Origin: Fulvia fulva | Taxonomy: Eukaryota; Ascomycota; Dothideomycetes; Mycosphaerellales; Mycosphaerellaceae | Direction of reading: 5' to 3' | DNA length: 64,000 nucleotides | Assembly: GCF_020509005.1 (NCBI RefSeq) | Contig: NC_063015.1 | Location: 496,001-560,000, forward strand | Shown here: positions 42,101-54,000 of the stretch, in pieces | How positions within the stretch are numbered: the first letter of the stretch is position 1 | How the letters are laid out: each line of letters opens with the position of its first letter | Notes under the pieces: model-generated | The model's input: only the letters and a program-made list of their open reading frames with translations | The model's database searches: none | What the model was told of the DNA's origin: nothing | Translations under genes and position numbers: made by a program

Positions 42101-42414
42101 AGTCCGACAAGGATATTGTCTGGGAAGGCTTTGTCTGACGTCCGCCGCTGATATATCTTAGCTTCATGCATGTCTAATGTCAAGCGAGACACGCCTGCGC
42201 GTGAGTTGTATTCTCTCGCTGCACATCTTCTCTGGGAACCATCATCAGTTACCCGCCCGAGAAGCACATCTCTTGGCCACTACAATTCCCTTTGCTGCAG
42301 CCCTTTCCACAGACAGCTCACTTCTTACGAACCATCAACGCACCGCCAAACAGCAGCGAGCCTCTTTCTAGGACCTCCCTCCAGTAAATCCTACCCGAGC
42401 CACCGAAATTCGAA

Positions 42415-43170
42415 ATGGCTCCGATACCAGCCGAAGTCGACATGCACTCCGTGTTTGCCTCCAAGCAGAACGACCGCATGATTGAAATCTACATTGGCAC
42501 CGATCCAAACCCGCTTAAGATGCCCGAGAGCGTCCTCCTCCGCACTTCCGATTACTTCCGCGGCCTTCTTCAACGCGGCTTCAAGGAGTCTGACGGCGTC
42601 ATCCACAAGCCAGATGACGACGTGACTGCCTGGAAGATTCTGACCTTCTGGATGACTGAACGCGGACTGCCACCTTACGAGGACTGCGACGATGCTGATC
42701 TTCTCAAGGCCTGGTATTTGGCCGACTACATGAGCATTACCCAATTGCAAGACGATATCATGTTCTCCCTTCTCCTACACGCCCTCGCAGCCGTCGACAC
42801 TGCTGAGAAATACATGGAACTTCTCAGGCATACTCGTGCGGGCGCCTTGCCCCGGAAGTGTACGCGGAGATGTTGATGCGCAAGATGATGGATGAAGAAG
42901 AAAGCTCTCGCATCGGGTGGCAGGATCTCAAAGTGTCCCAAGCTGAAGAAGAGTACGCGGCGGACCTGCTGGCTGCGGCGGTATACCATGGGCTCGAACG
43001 AGACTCTGCTGCGCCTGGGTTCGATTGCGTGTGATGGAGATGAGGAAGGGAAACCGCTTTGGTTGCGGTATATGGCTGGGGATATGGGGTCGAAGAAGAT
43101 GAGGTCGTGGGGCTGGACGAGTTATGAGGATGGGGGTTGGCATGGGAGGTACGCGCGAGACCGGGACTGA
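42415..43170 (+). pseudogene. BTB-like array copy 1, frameshifted
   Basis: The first 140 residues are clean: NDRMIEIYIG, VLLRTSDYFRGLLQRGF, LKAWYLADYMSITQLQDDIM. After ALPRK the frame breaks: the expected continuation VYAEMLMRKMMDEEE is one base out of phase (AAGTG where AAGGTG is expected). A second break near 43023-43035 moves the conserved GDEEGKPLWLRYM end into yet another phase, which runs to 43170. In the intact copies the same blocks are colinear. I therefore call it a tandem copy disabled by two small indels. A truncated 153-aa product from 42415-42876 could still be made. Confidence 0.75.
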
Positions 43171-43849
43171 GTGAATGAGATGGGGCAAGAGTAGACTATG
43201 GCTCGTAGCAGACGAGGCTGATGTGGTACATGTGTTCCGTCTCCCGATGCGTTCGCGACGACGACTGTCATGGATGCGGCTCATACGATATTTCAATCGA
43301 TACGGTGCCATGAAATTGACCGGCACTCTTGCTCTGGCATGGACTTCAATTCGAGATCGGTGCGACATTCCTTTTCTTCTGGGTCGAACCTCCTGTCCTT
43401 GCTTCTCGTTATGCCTGCATTTGAATACAACTTGGTCTCATAGTACGTCGATTAAGGAGACCTGCATTAGACGGGGCTGTCTTGGATATGTTGCTGATGA
43501 TAGGTCTCAGTCTCGCGTACGACTGCAGGTCGAGCGAGACACAGGCTCTCGTGCGTCTTGGCTCCAAGTCTTCCACCTCCACTGCAAATGAAGGTCGAGC
43601 CGACAGAGGGCCGATGTTGCCACTTGGACATGCGATTGGCTTGTTGAACCATTCATTTACTTCGAATGCTGCTGCTGCGACGATACAAAAGAACGTGAAG
43701 TGTTATTATATCTGCACCCACCATGAATTTATATATCCTCGGCATGATCCCGGCCGAGCAATTGTTGACCACCACCTTTGCTGGCGTAGGTTTTACCCCT
43801 TTTCCGCGGTAAAGCAGCAAACTCACACCACCGACAAGAACCACACATC
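43171..43849. other. Spacer between array copies 1 and 2
   Basis: No gene was seen. It holds the putative promoter of copy 2. Confidence 0.4.
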
Positions 43850-44596
43850 ATGGCGTCCCAACTCGACATGCACGGTACCTTGACCGCAATGCAGAACGAC
43901 CGTCAAATCAAGCTCTGCATCGGCGACCTCACGACTCCGCTCCTCGTTCCAGAGAGCATCCTGATCAAAACCTTCAACTTCTTCCGCGGCGCCCTCAAAC
44001 GCAAGAGCATGAAAGAAGGCTTCGAAGGCGCCATCTCCTTCCCCGAAGACTCCCTCACCCCATGGAAAGTGCTCAACTTTTGGATGATCAACGGCGAAGT
44101 TCCTATTCAAGACTGCAGCAACGAAGATCTCGTCACCGCATGGTATCTCGCCGACAAGTACCAGATCACCCAGCTCCAAGACGACCTAATTTCCGAGCTG
44201 ATCGAGGTCGGTCTCAACGCTATCTGGTCGCCAAAGGACCACGAGGAGGTTCTCGTGCACACGACGCCGGATTCGCTACCAAGGAAGTGGATTGCGGAGT
44301 TGTTGATGATCAGGGTTAAGGATGGAGCGGGACAGGGCATGTCGTGGAACGATCTTGCGGCGTTCCAAGGAGACAACGATTATGCTAGAGATATATTGGA
44401 GGCAGCGATTGCGGTCGAGGAGAATTCGTTGTTGGTGCAGAAATACATCCCGACTGACGCGGATGAGGAGGAAAAGCCGCTGTGGCTGAGATACATGACG
44501 AAGGAGACCAAGGGGCCAAGGAAGATGCATGAGTGGGGTTGGGCGCGGTATGAGAGTGGGCAGTGGTATAGCAGCATGTCGCAGACCGGGAACTGA
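43850..44596 (+). CDS. BTB-like array copy 2, intact
   Basis: A single exon of 248 aa, the cleanest member of the array. Residues 10-110 have the BTB-like pattern (NDRQIKLCIGDL, then ESILIKTFNFFRGAL, then WKVLNFWMINGEVP and TAWYLADKYQITQLQDDLI). The C-terminal half carries SLPRKWIAELLMIRVK, a FQGDNDYARDILEAAI helix and the shared end block EEKPLWLRYMTKETKGPRKM followed by a Trp-rich tail (EWGWARYESGQW). There is no signal peptide or NLS. BTB modules typically dimerise or recruit cullin-3 ligases; here only the fold-like pattern supports this. Start ATG 43850 aligns with the starts of the other copies. Confidence 0.75.
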   Translation: MASQLDMHGTLTAMQNDRQIKLCIGDLTTPLLVPESILIKTFNFFRGALKRKSMKEGFEGAISFPEDSLTPWKVLNFWMINGEVPIQDCSNEDLVTAWYLADKYQITQLQDDLISELIEVGLNAIWSPKDHEEVLVHTTPDSLPRKWIAELLMIRVKDGAGQGMSWNDLAAFQGDNDYARDILEAAIAVEENSLLVQKYIPTDADEEEKPLWLRYMTKETKGPRKMHEWGWARYESGQWYSSMSQTGN

Positions 44597-45533
44597 TCAT
44601 AGGTTTATCGCGCTTCAGGGGGTGGAGTTTATATGACAGGGCTGAATGCTTCGACTGCACAGCGGCCTCTCCAATAGGTGGGCTGCTCGATATAACGATA
44701 ATGATGCGAGACTGGGACGACGTTTGTCGCCCGACCGAACTTTGATCCCAGATCGATACGACCTCCCTCCCCAATCACGAACGCCCTGTCCTTCCTACTC
44801 GTCATGTTTACACTCGAGTGCAACTTGGAGACCATGCCCAGTTCTGTCTCATGACATTACCGTGAAGGACAATTTCAAGGCTTTGTCTTGGACGGCTTTG
44901 TCTTAGGTATGTTGCTGATAGTTGGTCTCAGTTTCGTCCATGACGGACTTTAAAGCGCGACAAACTCCTGCTCATGAATATTTCTACACTAATGAAGAGG
45001 CACCCCGCGATTGTGAGCTCCTCGCAGCGAGAGGTATCGAGTGTAGCTACATTCCGGAGCCTGCTTTCTGGACGCGTGGCCCCAGAAGTCCATCCGGGGA
45101 ACAGCTGGGTCGATGAGGCCGCTTCCAAGTAGTCTACTCTTTAAAAGACGTTCAAGCTCTGCTAGCTATGCAGGCTCTGTTATATCAACACGACTGCAAG
45201 GCGCACTGAAGCCGTTCACCAGGCATATTCATTCTCGATGATGGAAGTGAATCCACAAGGAGCCTTTCCCCGGATGTCTTCTGTTCACCTACGTGTGAAT
45301 GACTTGTACGTCGTACTCTTCACTGGCCGCGTTGTTGCCTCACGACACCACATCTTCACTAATCTATAACACCCCCGATGGAAGTATATATCACGGCTCG
45401 GCACCTTTCTGGAGTTCTCTGCACCATCTCTCGCTACTTTCACGCAGCCCGACCGACAATCGTCCATATCCACAGACTCGCGTCTATCACCTCATAAAAC
45501 AGTGCCAACTTAAGGCAGCACCACGACATCAAC
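44597..45533. other. Spacer between array copies 2 and 3
   Basis: 937 bp; the frame at 44922-45116 has no motif and is not called. A TATA-like GTATATAT lies near 45385, upstream of copy 3. Confidence 0.4.
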
Positions 45534-46211
45534 ATGACATCAGCATCGACCAGCATGGAGGGGATTTTCGCCTCACTGCAGGGTGACCGTATGATTGAGC
45601 TCTACATCGCCTCAGAGACGACACCAATAAATATCCAGCAGAGCACTCTCCTGCGGACTTCAGACTACTTCAAAGGAGCCCTGAACCCAAAGTTCCCGGA
45701 GGGACGTGAAGGCAAGATCTTCCTCAGAGACGACGACATCAGAGGCTGGAAAGTGTTGATCTCATGGGTCATGCAACACAAACTTCCCCTCGCCGAGTGC
45801 ACTCAAGAAGACCTCACCAAGGCCTGATACATTGGTGACAAGTACCAAATCAACCAGTTTCAGGACGATGTCATGGCCGAGCTTGTGGACAGTGCTGTAG
45901 TGTATTACTATTGGACGGCAGATTCCAAGGACCGCTTCGAGCAGATCATCACTGGCACGATGCCCCGAAAGATGTATGCGGAGCGCTTGATGATCGAGGT
46001 CATGATTGGAAACATTCCTTGGTGCGACCTCAAGTACCTTCAGGGCGAGAACGATTTCGCGGCGGACATCCTGGCTGCGAGCATCGAGGTGGGCCAGAAC
46101 AGCGACTTGAAAGACCGAGCGATGAGGACGGACGGTGACGCGGAGGGCAAGCCGCTCTGGCTACGGTACATGACTGCTGGCTCGAAAGGACCAAGAAAGA
46201 TGACCGCGTGA
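45534..46211 (+). pseudogene. BTB-like array copy 3, nonsense mutation
   Basis: One uninterrupted phase of 226 codons except for a TGA at 45825-45827. The intact copies have Trp (TGG) at this place (TAWYLADKYQ; here TKA-stop-YIGDKYQINQFQDD), so one G-to-A change explains it. Up- and downstream blocks are well kept: NIQQSTLLRTSDYFKGAL before, then MPRKMYAERLMIEVM, GENDFAADILAAS and GKPLWLRYMTAGSKGPRKM after. The protein would also end earlier than copies 2 and 4, lacking the Trp-rich tail. It is a recent pseudogene, or a gene expressed by readthrough; the good conservation after the stop argues the loss is young. Confidence 0.78.
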
Positions 46212-46549
46212 TTGATCGCATTTATGGTGGAGGAGATGGGATGTGAGTTGTCGGCGGCGAGATGATTGACAGGTGAATGGATGGTGACCCGGCGTGACCG
46301 GCAGTGAATGGCAGTGAATGGTATTGACTTGGAGATTCACTAATGTCATGTTGACTAGAATGTAACGCACGACACTTTGATGTGTTGTTTCCACTCACGG
46401 TATAAACCCATCACTCCTCACCCTCACTTCCATCCTCCTCGCCACATCCACCGATACAACAGCGAAATCCCCAGGAAGCTAGCAACGCAGACTTCGTCTC
46501 AGACAACATCAACATCCCAACCAATACCGCCGCAACACCAACTCCCAAG
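46212..46549. other. Spacer between array copies 3 and 4
   Basis: It holds the promoter of copy 4, with a GTATAAAC TATA-like site near 46399-46406. GTGAATGGCAGTGAATGG forms a short tandem repeat near 46304-46320. Confidence 0.4.
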
Positions 46550-47386
46550 ATGCAACCACAAGACGACATGATGGAGGACATCTTCCAGTCCATGCAGAAC
46601 GACCGGCTCATCAAAATCTGCATCGGATCAGAGCCCAACATCACGACCGTATTCATCGCCCAAAGCATTCTATGCCGTACATCTCGCTTCTTCATAGGTG
46701 CCCTCACTCGTGGATTTGCGGAGGACCTAGCCGGAGAGTTGCATCTTCCTGAGGACGACTTGGAGGCGTGGAAGATTCTCACGGTCTGGATGCTCAAAGC
46801 CGAGCTTCCAATAATCAACTGGAGCAATCTCGAGAACGCTGTGTCAGCCTGGAGCATCGCCGACAAGTATCAGATCAGCCAGATGCAGGACGATATCATG
46901 TTCGAGCTCATCGAGAACGTCGACTTCGCCACAGACGTCGCAGACTTCGAGAAGTGGTTCGCAGCTACTCGACAGGACAGCATTCCTCGCAAGATGGCTG
47001 CAGAAGACCTTGTCTACAAGCTGAAGCATGGCAAGGCCTACTATCCCAAGTGGACCGACATTGGGGTGTTCCAGAGCAATCCGAGCTACGCTGCTCACCT
47101 TCTTGCCGCCATGGTCGCTTTCGAGGTCGAGCCAGCACTTGCAAAGAAACGCATCTTCAGAGGCAACGTGGATGGAGACGGTAACCCACTGTGGCTGCGG
47201 TACATGACGCCTGGAAGCAAAGGTCCTAAGAAGGTCGAGGAATGGCGTTGGGTTGTGGACAAGGACAGCGGCGATTGGCGGTGGCTATTCAGAGACGTCA
47301 TCGATGAGGATGACTTCTGGCCATGGTGCTGGAGCTCGCTTGCCTTGGTGACAAGCATTCGGGAGCAAGTTGGCGTGAAGATGTAG
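46550..47386 (+). CDS. BTB-like array copy 4, intact
   Basis: A single exon, 278 aa. Shared blocks: MQNDRLIKICIGSEPN, QSILCRTSRFFIGALTRGF, AWSIADKYQISQMQDDIMFE, SIPRKMAAEDLVYKLK, NPSYAAHLLAAMV, GNPLWLRYMTPGSKGPKKVE. It differs from copy 2 by a longer C terminus with an acidic, Trp-rich segment (DEDDFWPWCWSSLALV), which could form a short amphipathic or membrane-associated helix. It lies within ~170 bp of the transposon-rich region, so it is the last gene of the euchromatic block. Function unknown; same caveats on the BTB assignment as copy 2. Confidence 0.75.
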   Translation: MQPQDDMMEDIFQSMQNDRLIKICIGSEPNITTVFIAQSILCRTSRFFIGALTRGFAEDLAGELHLPEDDLEAWKILTVWMLKAELPIINWSNLENAVSAWSIADKYQISQMQDDIMFELIENVDFATDVADFEKWFAATRQDSIPRKMAAEDLVYKLKHGKAYYPKWTDIGVFQSNPSYAAHLLAAMVAFEVEPALAKKRIFRGNVDGDGNPLWLRYMTPGSKGPKKVEEWRWVVDKDSGDWRWLFRDVIDEDDFWPWCWSSLALVTSIREQVGVKM

Positions 47387-47539
47387 CAGGGCGAGAGGGT
47401 AGTGGTGTCGTGTGACGTTCTTATCCGAACACACCGCCGGCTTGGCGCTCAGCTTTGTATTTAGAGTTTTCTCAGGTAGCTTTTCTGTATCTCAGATTCA
47501 CACTCGCCAAGGTTCTCACATCTAGTAGCTTCCCTTTCT

Positions 47540-50440
47540 TTCAGCCTTTCTATTAGGTTAAATTAGCCTATAAGAAAATCTCCTAAGCTATAAGTCTCCA
47601 ACTTACGCCTTAGTCGGACCTTAGTACTAAAGCTAAGCGAGGTAACCTTACTAACCTTATCTTAGCTCCTATAAACGGGGCGGGCTACTTAAACCTTTAG
47701 TATAGAGGATACTAACTAACACCCTAATTAAGGCGGTTATTACCTACCGGATTAGTAAGGTTTCGCTACTTATCTAGTCGGAGAGGGCCTAGCCTATAGT
47801 CGCGCCCTAGGCAATAACTACGCGGCTTAGCCTACTAGCCTAAACGACACCTTTAGGGCTACTTAGGCTATACCCCTAGCTACTCGGTCGTACCGCCGCC
47901 CTAACCGCGATAGCGACGCGGAGATAGATAGGGCGGACTACCTAGACGAAGATAACTTTGGCCTATATAACGAGCTAGCTAGTAGAGGTAAGGCGCCTAG
48001 GATAGGGGATCCCCCTGTTCTAAAGTCTAACGCTTAGAACGACGAGTACATTAACTAGATATCGTCTATTAGAGCCTAGATTAGCCTAAATAAGAAATAG
48101 ATTATTAAACGACGCCTTTCCGACCTAGAGAAACTAGAGCTCGTTAGTAGCTTCGTTAGTAGCGACTTTAACTAGTTATAGTTTAAAGCTATCGAAGAAA
48201 CGCGCCTAAAACCCCCTTATCTTAGGCACGGCGATTTCGACGATATAATTACGTAGATCTCTAACTTTATAGTCGACCTAGACTATTAGGAGTAGATCTA
48301 GCGTAAGTAGGAGACTACCCGTTAAACCAGGAGTATTAGGACCTTTATTAGGTCGCTTAGGCTAACTAGGAGCCGTATAACTCCCCTACTAGATAACTTT
48401 ACCTACCTACGTAAGTTTTTAGCCGGCCTAAAGCCCGATATACTAGCTAAACTAGACAATCGTAACTTCCGAGCGACTAATACGAATATCCGCGTCTACT
48501 TCTAGTAGGCTATTATAGCCGACTAGCGACTCTATCTTAGCCGCGGAAGAGACTAGAAGCTAGCCGTAATAATATTAGCCGTCGAGAAGTTCGTAGACGG
48601 GGATACTAAAGCCTTTATAGCTCTCCGGAGCGACTTAGGTAGCTCGGCGCGCGGTAGAGGCCGCGGTAGAGGCCGCGGCGGACGTAGACGCGGGCGAGGC
48701 AATCGTAGAGGCCCCTCCGGGCGCTTAGACGAATGCTATAACTATAGTAAGACAGGTCCCTTCGCGCGCGACTACTCTAAGCTAAAAAAATAGAGTCTAA
48801 GACGTCTCGATCGAGGTAGACGTACTTAGGATTATTAGACGCCTCTATACCCCTACCTAGAGAATCCTACTAGGATAGGACGACCCTAGCTACTAAGGGT
48901 AAGGCTTAGTAGACATAAGTAGAAGAGGATAGAGTATTGTCTTTATCTAAAGAACCCGAGTCGGAGACTAAAGAGGAGGTCGACTATACGATAGAGAGGC
49001 TAATAGCGATAGGCGGAGGGCTCTTTACTATCGATGCCCGCCTAGGACCTAATTAGGTTCGGGCTAAGGTTACCCTAGACTACGTAGCTTCTAAAGTATA
49101 CCTCTTAGCCCGAAAATCGAAGTAACTCCCCCGATCGCTTTTTAGGGACTTACCGCTAGTAAGGATCGTCCTCCTAAACGGTAAGAAGATTATTTCTACT
49201 TAGGGTGTCCTTCTACTATATTAGATTAGCACCTAGTAGGACATAGTCCCCGCTAGAGTTATCGATATAGAAGGATTTGACCTTATCCTAGGCCTTAAGT
49301 AGTTCTAGGAAGTCAACCCTAACGTAAACTAGTAGTCTAGCTCTACTAGACTACGGGACCGGCGTAGCCGGTACTATACGATTAGGTCGTACTCTAAGGT
49401 GTTCGACCTAAAGGACGACGAAGGCGAGCTAGAAATGTTCAACTCTATATATTTAGTAGACTTCGCTATACGATACGAAGGACCCTAGCTCTTCTACTCG
49501 CTTAGGTAACTCCCCGACGATACTCTACTTAACATCGACTTCGAGGAACACGGCTTAGATAAGGCATACGAACGCCTTAGAGCTATAGTAGGGGACCTAG
49601 ACGACGAGTCTTAGCTACTATAGGTAGGTAACTAGGTCTTCTAGACGTTTATTAATCTCTTCCTAGAGATCTAGAGAGCTTAGCTCCCGGCTAGACTCCT
49701 ACGGAAGAGAGCTTTCGACTATACTATCCCTACTAGTAACGCTCGACCTATTAACTAGCCCGTATACCGTCTAAACCCGGGTTAGCTTCGAGAACAGGCT
49801 CGCTAGATCTAGATACTCCTTAATCGCGGACTAATTAAGGTCTCGTCCTTACCCTAGGGATCCCTAGTCCTCTTTGTCCCTAAGCTAGACGGCTAGTAGC
49901 GTATATATATCGACTATCGCGCCCTAAACGCCGTAACTACTAAAAACGGCTTCCCCCTCCTACGTATCTAGGAGTGCCTAGATACGGTCGCGAAGGCTAA
50001 ATACTTTAGTAAACTAGACCTAGTCTTAGGGTACTAGTAGCTACTAATCGACTTAGCCGACATATATAAGACTACGTTTAATACTAGAGATAGGAAGTAC
50101 GAGTTCCTCGTTATACCCTTTAGGCTAACAAACGCCCTAGCCTCGTTTTAGTCTATAATAAACAGGATCCTAAGAGATCTGCTTTAGAAGAAGGTCGTCG
50201 TATACCTCGACGATATCCTAGTCTTCTTAGACTCTAAGGAACAGTACGAAAAAGACCTAAAGGAGGTCTTCGACCGCCTAAAGAAAGCTAAACTATTCTA
50301 CTCCCCTAAGAAGTACGATATTAGAGTCAAGTCAGTCACCTTCTATAGGCATTAGATCGAGAAGAATTCGATTAGGCCACTATAAGACAAGATCGACGCG
50401 ATTAATAGTTAGTATACGCCTACTAATATATAGTAGATTA
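47540..50440 (+). mobile_element. Ty3/gypsy LTR retrotransposon, RIP-degraded, 3' truncated here
   Basis: The plus-strand reading is full of stops but retains colinear pol/gag motifs. A gag zinc knuckle at 48731-48784 reads CYNYSKTGPFARDYSK, where two Cys of CCHC have become Tyr. RT has IDYRALNAVTTKNGFPL near 49908-49960, KLDLVLGY near 50021, and YLDDILVF at 50203-50226. After this the frame reaches the start of the next conserved pol block (YTPTNI) and is cut at 50440 by the copia LTR. CA and TG dinucleotides are strikingly rare and TA is common, the mark of RIP. The left boundary is approximate: composition changes at about 47,540. No 5' LTR was identified. Confidence 0.82.
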
Positions 50441-50674
50441 TGTTAAATAGGTACGAGTTACGTAGTAGTAGAAGACGGCGGATTATACGAAAGACGAAGA
50501 AGGACCTAATAGGATAGCGTATATCTATATATAGTATCGCCGGTGTTAGTATAGGTAGATGCTAGGTGTCCGGATGTTTGCTAGCCTATAGGCTAGCAAA
50601 CTCTAGTCACGTGATCTAGTTATATAACACACCTACACCTATATACTTGTCCTACGGCCTATATGTTCTCAACA
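50441..50674 (-). repeat. 3' LTR of the copia element
   Basis: On the minus strand it starts TGTTGAGAAC and ends CTATTTAACA, the TGTT...AACA form of a copia LTR, 234 bp. A purine-rich stretch (AAGTAGGAG) lies directly upstream as the polypurine tract, and gypsy sequence resumes right after the LTR on the left. The flanking 5 bp on the left are GATTA; the partner duplication lies outside the window. Confidence 0.65.
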
Positions 50675-50874
50675 CTCCTACTTAGGCTATATAGTCTCCT
50701 ATAATCCCTTTACGTAAGCTAGAGCTACCTCACAAAGTTTTGGAACTACTAGCTATTAAGGGGCTTCATTAACCTATTAGTAGCTATGTCCTTTATATAG
50801 TAGTAGTCTACTACAATCTTCTTCTACTACTAGAGATGTCTAACATAGTTATATACAACATCAATATACTTTGA

Positions 50875-50885
50875 CCTTTTATATA
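50875..50885. repeat. Target-site duplication, left copy
   Basis: CCTTTTATATA, identical to 55768-55778. Removing one copy and the LINE rejoins the copia RNase H reading (VKDAYVYKR|SKYIDVVYN) in frame. Confidence 0.85.
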
Positions 50886-51088
50886 TATAGATAGATAGAT
50901 AGATGATTCATTTACCCGTTGTGGTGCCCTCCGGCCCATGCGGGTTTATGTCTATATATGTTACTGCATAAGGTAGGAAACCTATTCCTAGGTAAAAACC
51001 TCCTCTCCTTCTCTAATAGCTTCCTTGCCATGAGTTCTCAGTTTTCCTTCCATTAGGGTGCACTAGTGTCATGGTGGTTAGCCTCTGA

Positions 51089-54000
51089 CTACCTTGTCTG
51101 CAACCCTAGAGTTGTCCCCCTCTTCCTGCTCTCCTCCTCCTTCTTTCTCTCCTCAATCCATCTCTCTGTTTCCCTAGTAAGAGAGAACTGCTCCAAAAAT
51201 CCTTGGTGGATGATCCACCTTGTAATTCTCTGGAGGTCTCCCTTATTGCTGATCATGGCTTGGAAGTTTCTGTTCCTTGCCCTTGCCCTCCATTCACCTC
51301 TCCCTGTACTCCATTCTTTGCAAACCAGAAGTCTATGTTCGACATTCTGGGACAGGTAGCCGCATGGGCAACTCTTGTCTTCGATACCTGGGACTTTTCT
51401 CTGATGCAGGTATGCCCTGACTCCGATGTGTTCAGAGCGGATTTGTATTGCTATGCTTGCTTCTGACCTGGTCAGGTCTGAGTACAGTAGGTAGTTGTGG
51501 CTACCAAACTGTTGGAGTGCCTTTGGGGTTCCTGGCCTCTGTGGGGTTCTTGTCCATTCAGTCTTCCAGAGGAGTCCTGCCATCCTTTCAGCTAGAGACT
51601 GTTGCTTCTTCCCTTGGCTGGCTGCTGATCCTCTCCCTTGAGCCCTTCTGTCCTGTTCCTGCTGGGCTAGGTGCAGCTGTTCTGTTAGTTCTTTGAACTT
51701 CTGCAGGTCCTGCTGCTTCTGTGGGGCTGGATTGGGTCTTGCTTGTCTGTGCCTTCTTGTGCACTGGCTCCTGATTTTGTTGACTGCCTTCTGGATTACT
51801 AGCTGGGCTGGGTATGCAGACGTCTTTCCTGCATACTGGTATCTCAACCCTTGAAGGTAGAGCTTGGCTGGTGGGGGGCCAGACTCCATTTCGACCACCC
51901 TTGTTGGAGTTGACTTGTATGCTCCAAGCACCTTTTTCAGACAGGAGGCTTGGGCTCTGCTGATGGGATCTGCAATTCTCTTTGGGATCTTGTCTTGGGC
52001 TGACCAGATCTGGGCTCCATATAGCATGGCTGGCTTCACAATGGCCTTGTACATAACCTTTGCTTTCGCAAATGTGGCTCCCCATGTGGAGGCTGTAAGC
52101 CTGTCAATTGATTGCCTGTTGTTGTCTGCTCTTGCCTGTGCTTTCTTGACCTGTGGTCCCCAGCTGAGCTTTGGATCCATCCATATTCCTAGCACCCTTA
52201 ATTCACTTGAGGGTTCTGTTGTGTGTCCCTGAATAGTGATTGGGGCTTGCATATTGTGTCTGTTTCTGGCTCTACTGAAGTGGATGAGTTGATACTTCTC
52301 TGGGGCAAATCTGGCTCCATGTTTCCTGGCCCATTCCTCACATTCCTTGTGTTTCTTCTGCAAGATTCTGCAGTTCTCTTCTGTGCTGTCTGACCAGGCT
52401 AGGATGTTTGTGTCATCTACAAACCCTGAGGCTGATGTGTTTCTGGAGTTTAGCTTTGCTGGCAGGTCTGCCATAAAGAGGAGAAACAGGATTGGAGACA
52501 TTGTTGATCCCTGTGGGATTCCTGTCTCTGTAGGCATGCTGTCAGATTTGTATCTGCCCAGTCTTAGTCTTGTGGTTCTGCCTCTGAGGAAGGACTGGAT
52601 AAACTGGACTGTCCAGTTAGGGATAGCCTTCTGTTTCAGGATGTGGATCAGCCTCTGGTGTGAGACATTGTCAAAGGCTCCTGATATGTCTAGTGAGAGG
52701 AGTGTGGCTGCTTTGTTGTTCCCAAAGTGCCATAGGGTCTTGATCTGCTCTGTGATAAGTTCCACAGCTGTTAGTGTTGATCTTTGTTTCCTGCCTCCCA
52801 TCTGTTCTTCAGGAAGGATTCCATGTTCTTCAGCTAGGTTTGTCAGCCTTTCTGCTATGATCTTTTCCAGGAGTTTGCCTAGTGTGTTGAGCAAGGCAAT
52901 AGGTCTGTATGCCTTTAGCTTTGTGTAGTCCTCTTTCTGTGGTTTTCTCAAGACCACAGTCAGTGACTCCTTGAAGTGTTTAGGGCAGTGTCCTTGGGCC
53001 ATGCACTGTGAAAAGATGTTTGACAGTGCAGGGGAGATCTGGTCCTTGCATGTCTTAATGAACAAGTTTGGAATCCCATCTGGTCCTGGGGCCTTGTTTC
53101 CTGAGAGTGTCTTAATGATGCTCTTGATCTCTCCCTCTCCCACTGTGCAGGATTGCTCTAGTGGTGTTGGATACACACTGCCCTCCAGATCCTGCAGGTC
53201 AGCTTCTACCTGTGTGCCAAAGAAATGTTTCCCCAATGCCTGTGCCTTTCCTGGGAGAGTGTGTTGGATTACTCCTTCCTGGTCTTCAATGTTTGGAAAC
53301 TGGGGCAGCATGTTTCTGTCCTGTGTGGGTTGTCTTGCCCACTTTGCTAGTTTCCACATCTTCTCAGGATTCTGGGTAATGGATCCAACTGTTGACCTCC
53401 ACTCCAGCATCTTGTCCCTCTTGATCTGGGCCTTCTTGTCTCTGGTTGCCTGGTTGTATCTGTCCCATGCTTCCTGGGAGTGGCTCTGGGTAAGGGCTCT
53501 CCTGGCCTGCCTGGCTGCCTTGACCTTCTCTGAGCATTCCTTTGTCCAGAATGGCTTCTGGTACAGTGACTGTTTCTTTTCTCTGGTGTGGGCTGCCGCA
53601 GTTTCCTGCATTGTTCTAACCAGTTCTGCCACTGCTTGGTCTATGTCTAAGGCTATTTCCAGTCTCCTGGTCTCTAGTCCAGCTAGCTTCTGTTCCAGGT
53701 CTTGTCTGATCTGTTCCCAGTTGGCTGCCTTCCAGGCCAGCTGAGGTTCTAGGTCTCCTTCCTGCTGTGTCTGTGTTTCAAACTCCACCTGAATTGGGAG
53801 GTGATCTGATGAGGACTCCAAGTCCTGGTTAACCCAGCATCTGGTGACCTTCTGCTGCAGGTCATGTGATGCAAAGCACAGGTCAATGGTGCTTGAGCTT
53901 GCTCTCTGTGACCAGGTAGTTAGGCCCTTTGGGGTAACTAGGTGCATGTTGTTGCTTTGGGTAGTGGAGAGGAGTCTGTTAGCTAGGAAGTGATGGGCAG

